Shown piece after piece: positions 58,103 to 64,000 of a stretch of 64,000 nucleotides of DNA. Both the position numbers and the translations under genes were made by a program. Each line of letters starts with the position of its first letter. The first letter of the stretch is position 1. Below the pieces are notes generated by a model. The model was given only the letters and a program-made list of their open reading frames with translations, ran no database searches and had not been told where the DNA came from. The DNA comes from Epichloe hybrida (taxonomy: Eukaryota; Ascomycota; Sordariomycetes; Hypocreales; Clavicipitaceae): the NCBI GenBank assembly GCA_019022495.1, contig JAFEKR010000010.1, forward strand, positions 186,001 through 250,000, read 5' to 3'.

Positions 58103-61100
58103 TTACTCTGCCTCAGCAATGACCCGGTTCACTTCCTCGAACACCGCTGGGTATATGTCATCGCAGGCGTTGCGACCCATCCAGCAATCCAGATGTCCAT
58201 ACCCTCGAAACACCTGTCTACGATATTGCAGACCTCCGCCCGGCTTTCCGGCGGAAAGTCCAAATGTGCGGGTCAAGATATCGTACGTCTTCTCCGTTGA
58301 AGCCGCTGAAAGGACGCTGCTTTCGGCACCCGAAAAGAAGAAGAAAGGGATTCCTCGTAAACGACTAATGTTGCTGGGTGTGGTCAGGTCCTCACAGTCG
58401 GGCGCATTGTTCGTGACAGCCCCGTCCATGTTCATGAGTAGATGCATAAGGGTCATGCCGGCTCCGTTGAAAAACTTGTCAATGTGACGGTGCGTCGGCT
58501 CGTTGAGGTTGTCGTGGCTCCAGCAACGACCGAAGAGGAATGTCGTACGATGACAAGAAGCGCTTCTGCACCTCTCCCCCTCTCGCTCGGGATACATTCG
58601 CAGTATTTCGTCGATGAGACGTTGAATATAGCTACCAGTTGGGGATGGCCTGCAGTCGAACCACTCTCCTGCCACACTTCTGTACACCTTATCCAGTGGT
58701 ATAGGCGACGATTTCTTGATGGAGTTACTTTTGCTCCATATGGGATTCATAAACACTTGGCTGCATGTGATACCGAGGATCCATTCCGAGGGGATGGTCC
58801 CGTCTAGAAGACCACTGGCGAAAGCAACTGATCCCATGCAATGCGCGATAGTGTAGATCTTCTTGGTGGACCAGTTCTCTCTTATGTGTTCGATACAAGC
58901 CTTAATATCGAGTCGTGCGTCGTAAGTCGTCCATTTCCCCGTCTGACTCGCTTCCACCATACCGATCCGATGGACTGAGACGAATACGCGGTACCCTGCC
59001 CTGGTAAAGTAGTTCACCGCGTTGACGGGCACCGTTGGCAGGGCGTAAATCTGATGATCAACTCCTGCACCGGGGATCATGAAAAGATTCTCGATTCGCG
59101 CCGAGGCACTGCCGCTGCCGGCGTCTGGGGTTTGTGGCTCCCAAACATGCAGTATCGTTTTCACCCCATCGCTTGCAACAATCTCAACGGTCCTCGACGG
59201 CAATGTTGGATTTATGAATTCATTTGGTTTCGACGGCCTCGGGTATTGCAGACGCAGGAGAGGCAAGAACAAGTACGAAGAAGAGTTGCGCATGAAAAAA
59301 AGGAAGAACCTGCCAAAATTGGCCTTCTTCTCAAGAAAGCACCCCCCGGTGGCTTTCAGACTGCGTAGCTCTCTGCCGAAATCTTTGAGCTTCATGCGGA
59401 GGACCCCCTTCGCGACGACCGGCCGGCTAGGGCTGTTGGGATCGGTCAAGGTAATGTACAGTGTAGTCAACGCGCGCCACAACTTCTTCGGGTTACCTGA
59501 TACTGACGAGTTCACCGATTTGTAGCCGTGGAAGTGAAGAACGCGACCGTTGATGCCGGTCATATCGAAGTTGTACACCAACTTGCTCGTACCGCTCACC
59601 GAGACGTCCTGCTGAAAAATGGCCAGGCGGCCTCTCTGAACCGTGAAAGGTGATCCCGTGATTGCTGGGCACACAAAGGTACCTGTCAAGGAACCCTCGA
59701 CCTGGGTTTCTTGCCTTCCCTCGCCACCATCGCGAGATTCTCCATGAACAACGGCGTTGAGAAGAAACTGGGCGACCTGGCTCTTGTCCCGTCCAGCTCC
59801 GTAAGCTATATCAAAGCTGGCTTCCCGTTCACTGGCCGTCTCCGCAAAATCGTCTACGAAGCCAGCCATGCACTCAGTGAAGGATACCAGCGAATGCCCA
59901 GGCGCGACGGCATCTGTACCACCCGCCGCCTTGTTGGGTCTCCTATCGATCGAATTGGCTGTTTCTCTGCGAGAGCTCAATGTTTCGTCTGGCTCTCCCG
60001 AAGCAACTGGCTCTCCCGAAGCAACTGGCTCTCCCGAAGCAACTGGCTCTCCCGAAGCAACTGGCTCTCCCGAAGCAACTGGCTCTCCCGAAGCAATGGC
60101 TCTCCCGAAGCAACTGGCTCTCCTGAAGCAACTGGCTCTCCTGAAGCAACTTTCTCGCACGTGTTGGTAAGCCGAACAGGTCCAGAGTCCCGTTGCTGTC
60201 TTGAGAGATGGTGAGACCTTGTGATTTCGCATATTCGTCGACTGCTCTTTCTGCCAAGGCAGATATCGTCGCCATCGGGTTGACACCCAAGGCAGCAGGC
60301 ACGACGGCGCCGTCAACGACAATAAGGCCGGAGTGGGTTTCTGAAGCTGTTCTTCCTGTGAAGACCTGCCCCAGATGATTTGTGACGCCATTGAGAGCAG
60401 TGTTGTCTCGTGACATCCGCGCTCCGCTAAGTACAGGAATTAGCTGACTGCTAGTTTCTGTTTCTCTTGTTTTGAGACTTACCCAAGGGGATGAACAGTT
60501 GTTTCATGGTTGCCCGTCATCGCGAGGCCCGGGTTACTGATGAGCGTTCCACCGACTCCGTGAATCGCCTCGCGGAGCAAAGAGTGCACAGCCTCCTCAC
60601 GAGCGGCACCGCCCCCAGCTCGGAACTGCAGCTGTGGGATGTCATTCTCCAGCCACATTGTTCCCTGACCACCTTGAGGGCTTGTTAGAATCTTGTTGAC
60701 AGTTTGAGAAAGCGACCCAAGGGTTGATGTATAGCTTACTGTCATGAGACATGATGAGGAAGACCTGCGTCTTTTGAATGGAGCCACATTTCGTATACGG
60801 GCCTAATAATCGACTCTTCCATGCCGCACCCTTCTTTTTCAAGCGACGTATAAGACTTGTCTTGGCGCCACGAGCACGAGGCTGGAGATCAATGATGGTT
60901 TGCAGTATTCTGGACAAGGCATGTGGTACTGCTCCGTCTTGTATCACAAAGCCGTGGAGAGGGTGGTCAGTCGCCTCTCGCATGTCTATGATGCCGTTTA
61001 TTGTTGGACCAACTGGGTTGCAAGCCCTCTGCACCGCGCTACCGATTGCATTGACTTCCTCGTTGCAATTGTAACTGTGATGACTTGTCAGCTGCGCGAT

Positions 61101-62370
61101 TCCATTTCGAGAATGTGGACTTTTCAACAATTACCCGAAAGCCAACATGTCGCCATTCCCACTCATGCCGCGACCTACGTCGTCACTGATGTCAAGCCCC
61201 ATAGATTTGCTGCGAAGAAGAATCTCAGTTGTGCCAAGGGACCCCGCTCCGAGGAAAACGGCATTTTTAGCGTGGACATGAAGCAAATCGTTACGCTTCC
61301 CATTCTGGAACTTGTCGCGACCGGGTTCATGCCAAATGAAGTAGATGTTGTAGCCGCCACGTCCGTCTGTTGCTTCTTCGATATATCGGACCTCGCACTG
61401 ACAGAATATATCTGCTCCCCAGTTCCAAGCATCAGCCACGTACGTGACGAGCGTTGTTGTCTTGGACCCATCATTGAGGCCTGTTGAATCTTGTCCGGAA
61501 AGTGTCGAGGGTGACATTCCGACGCCGCAACTGTTTGGACCTTCGCGGAAGCGAGTAGTCTGAGGACAATTGTAGTACCGCTGTTCCAGACCGAGATTCT
61601 TGGCTTGGCGCTTCAAGATGTCCACCTTGTTCAACTTGGGCCAACTTTCGGGGTACGACTGAGGCTCAAACACATCTCTGGCCTTTTGATAGTCTGTCAA
61701 AGAACGTGAGTAAATGAAGCCAGCTACTGGAAGGCGCGGGGATCATCTCCATCATCAGATGTTGATTATTACTTGGATACTCTGAAGCAAACTTACATTC
61801 AGTCAGGGCTTCTGGGTTGTCCCGAATCTCAGGTGGCCAGACGTCCAAAGACAATGTGCCGGCATCTGCCTCAAGAAACACGTTGGCGTTGATGAGGCTC
61901 GTTCCCCCGAGACCTGGAGCTGAAGGTCAAACTGGTGGAAAAAAAAAAAAAACACAAGGCATCCATCTACACCATGCCACAAGTGGGAGAGATTTTAGCT
62001 TACCATTGCCAACAACAGCACTTTGGCCATCCCCCACGATGAGATGATACATGCCCGACGTGTTACCGAATTGGATTTGCTTGTCTTTATGGAATGCCCT
62101 GCTGCGGTTCCCCGAGATGTTCAACTCCATGGCAGCCTGCGTCAGTGTCTCTGGATATTCTCCGGGCCATCTCTCCTTGCCTCTTTCCAGGAGACACACG
62201 GACTGGCCAGCTCGAGCCATGCGCGACGCGGCAATACCTCCGCCATATCCCGAACCGATGACCACACAGTCATAAGAGGCTTGAGCAAGGTGGAGGGGCT
62301 TGGAAATCCGAGGGTATTTCGTTGGTCGGGTACGCTTCTTGCGCTCCGAGTCACCGGAGGTATTATCCAT
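58103..62370 (-). CDS. GMC (cholesterol-oxidase-like) flavoprotein fused to an alpha/beta hydrolase
   Basis: My model has seven exons: 62370-62004, 61913-61797, 61693-61135, 61074-60740, 60672-60483, 60426-60161 and 59988-58103, giving 1239 residues. The start is MDNTSGD; upstream the frame begins only with TTG. The N-terminal half has the FAD motif GSGYGGG (residues 39-45), then GNGLGGTSLINANVF, a GAGSLGTTEILLRS block and HPLGG, ending NGTLDLFGLP, as in cholesterol-oxidase-type GMC enzymes. A linker domain (SFTECMAGF; GTFVCP; LHFHGYK) leads to an alpha/beta hydrolase with a nucleophile-elbow AHCMGS (Cys near residue 995, where Ser is usual) and GYGHLDCWMG carrying the likely catalytic His. 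Bacteria and fungi have such fused proteins; they probably act on sterols or other lipids, but the substrate is unknown. The sixth intron (60160-59989) is filled by an 18-bp minisatellite. If it is read as coding, the two halves fall in different frames. Confidence 0.85.
59989..60160. repeat. 18-bp minisatellite inside the GMC-hydrolase gene
   Basis: Nine units of CTCCCGAAGCAACTGG-type sequence (18 bp on the plus strand), with C/T variants in the units near 60120-60150. One unit near 60085-60105 reads CAATGG instead of CAACTGG and is 17 bp. The limits given are those of the proposed intron (donor GTGCGA, acceptor CCAG), which coincide with the array. Confidence 0.85.
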
Positions 62371-62561
62371 GGAAAGGAAAGGCTCGCGGTACGGTCGTCG
62401 CACCACTTGTCCTATACTAAGCAGAGTGATGTGATTCAATGTTGAATGGATAAAGGAAGGAAGGAAGGAAAAAAAAAAATAGAATTAATAGAAGTTGAAG
62501 AAACCCCAAGGAACAACAGAGGTTCTCATCCAACGTGTATTTATGCATATTGTCGCCGGCT

Positions 62562-62600
62562 GGTCCCTTGAGGTCCCTTGAGGTCCCTTGAGGTCCCTTG
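62562..62600. repeat. 10-bp tandem repeat GGTCCCTTGA, four units
   Basis: Four consecutive copies about 190 bp upstream of the GMC-hydrolase start codon, in the presumed leader or promoter. Confidence 0.9.
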
Positions 62601-62703
62601 AATCGCAACATTCAATACGAAGCTTTTCGGCTACTCCGCCCGCGGCTCTGTCGACGCCACTGCCCGTTACAGAAAGAGTACACTAAGCAGAGTCAGCCGT
62701 CAT

Positions 62704-62731
62704 GTCATGGTTTTAAAAAGGAAACCATGAC
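62704..62731. repeat. Perfect 10-bp inverted repeat
   Basis: The arms GTCATGGTTT and AAACCATGAC have an 8-base spacer. It could be a dimeric regulator site or a hairpin, about 335 bp upstream of the GMC-hydrolase start. Confidence 0.7.
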
Positions 62732-63110
62732 AAGCCACCCGCGACTCATCTGATGGCGTTTAGCGCCGTGACCTAGTGCCGGGTGTTGGCTCACTAGTCA
62801 GGCGTCAGGCAAAGAGACTTGAACGACTTTGTGTCACGGAAAGAGGATCATGCACGGCGAATTACACCATGATTACACCATCATGACCCATCCCGCCGTG
62901 AGTCGAACGGAAAGTATTGACTTGTCCCATTTCAGAGAGCCACGGAGCTGAATCGGGAGGGAAGAAGTGGACACGGGGGGGGTTTTTGTGGCAGCCTCCG
63001 GAAGAGAGGGCCTCGACGCCTCAACCGCTTCGGCTGGATTTGGCCCGGTGGCCTTTATCTTACATGTAATGTAAGCTGTTACATGATGGAAATTTCGAGT
63101 AATCGCGTCC

Positions 63111-63111
<1 letters not shown>

Positions 63112-63167
<56 letters not shown>

Positions 63168-63178
63168 TGTGTGTGTGT
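63112..63178. repeat. TG dinucleotide microsatellite
   Basis: About 33 TG units with one TC interruption, running into a short GTGTCA repeat. Confidence 0.95.
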
Positions 63179-64000
63179 CAGTGTCAGTGTCAGTGTCAGC
63201 TCGTTCATGTATTGTGACGACTCGGTGTGATTGCAGCTCTGCCGAGTCCGAGAAAAGCTCTGAGCCCCTTGCGGCCGGCCAACTTTCAACTTTGACCGGA
63301 GGAGACAGGAAGGTTTTTTCTTTTTTTTTTCCAATTTTTGGCTTTCAAGACTTCCGTGCTCCGTGATTCCCGGTCCAATGATTATTACAGTAGCAATCCG
63401 TAATCTGTATTGCCTGTCCAATATCGCCCAGTGGCCTGCATTTAAGAGAGGCGTCTTTTGCGAATTGGAAAGGCAGCAGCAGGCGGGAATGTACGGCTGA
63501 GGCTGATTTGCATCCTGCGTCCGTCAATCTCATCATGCATTGCGCCCACCCCCGGCAGGAACGGCGTTTTGATCATCTCCTTCTTTTGGGATGCTGGCGA
63601 AGGGAAAGGGAAAGGGAAAGGGAAAGGGCTCTTGCTGCATGATGCCGCTGCCTGCTTTGCCGGGTGCATTGCCGGATGCAACGTCGATTTCCACTACGGC
63701 TAGGACCCGATATTGGCAGATCAGATGCCAATACGGAGTATTGATTCGTCATTTTTTTTTTTTTTTTTTTTGGGCAGATCCCAACGTCAGATTTGCCAAG
63801 TCGAGGGCATGGTGCGAATGACAAATCTTGCTGTGATATTGACCTTGCATGCGCACTCGGACCAATTAAAAATCTTACCGGTGGTTCAAGAACACAATCT
63901 TACACGGAGGAGAGAGTGCCCTTCCGTTCAAAAAGCATTCATCATTCCCGAGTCCAAATGGGGGGGAGGAGGAGTGGTGGAGGATCTTTCTTTTTTTTTT

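Larger units (their letters stand above)
62371..64000. other. Upstream region of the GMC-hydrolase gene, rich in simple repeats, no gene seen
   Basis: Contains the 10-bp repeat at 62562-62600, a perfect inverted repeat at 62704-62731, a TG tract at 63112-63178 with a following GTGTCA repeat, AAAGGG units (63600-63628), poly-T at 63752-63770 and poly-T at the window end. Overlapping frames at 62873-63421 and 63442-63824 consist of translated repeats. Confidence 0.5.

Overview
The window is from the nuclear genome of a filamentous ascomycete, most likely a Sordariomycete. The evidence is short GT-AG introns of roughly 55-100 bp, proteinase K-like secreted subtilases, single-copy fungal housekeeping genes (NOB1, NOP10, S-adenosylmethionine decarboxylase, CFD1), and a long AT-rich block that looks mutated by repeat-induced point mutation (RIP). 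It has two very different halves.

Bases 1 to about 25,740 hold no intact gene. This is a nested pile of transposons in which CpA is almost absent and every reading frame is broken. I can resolve: a complete 7.2-kb Gypsy-type LTR element (17636-24835) with matching 217-bp LTRs and a 5-bp target duplication GGTTA; a truncated second copy of that family starting at its LTR (665-881); an older antisense Gypsy element into which the complete one jumped (10208-17635 plus 24836-25740); two hAT-like elements (3920-6994 with an 8-bp target duplication, and 8354-10207) carrying satellite-like arrays of 10-bp and 9-bp units; and a 559-bp TRIM-like miniature LTR element (12421-12979) that has largely escaped RIP.

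From 25,740 the base composition changes abruptly and genes begin. In order: a fungal HNH-nuclease gene (26501-27869) with a 740-bp 9-bp minisatellite directly after its stop codon; two neighbouring subtilisin/proteinase K-like secreted proteases on the minus strand (28989-30365 and 32041-33450); a decayed relic of an MFS permease next to a decayed GH31 alpha-glucosidase (35495-36965); an AAAP amino-acid transporter with a 1-nt frameshift (37955-39470); a 4.7-kb gene-poor stretch with microsatellites; then a housekeeping block of NOB1 (+), NOP10 (-), SPE2/AdoMetDC (-), CFD1 (-), an unknown four-helix membrane protein (-) and a CobW/COG0523 GTPase (-, with a 1-nt frameshift); and finally a 4.3-kb minus-strand gene (58103-62370) that fuses a cholesterol-oxidase-like GMC flavoprotein to an alpha/beta hydrolase.

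Functional links are limited. NOB1 and NOP10 converge and both serve ribosome production. The two proteases look like related secreted enzymes. The GH31 and MFS relics look like the remains of a sugar-utilisation pair. The most unusual items are the RIP-spared TRIM inside RIP-saturated DNA, the helically phased 10-bp satellite inside hAT elements, and an 18-bp minisatellite in the GMC-hydrolase gene whose exact removal as a 172-bp intron puts both halves of the protein in one frame. All exon limits were read by eye from splice consensus and family knowledge, without transcript data.
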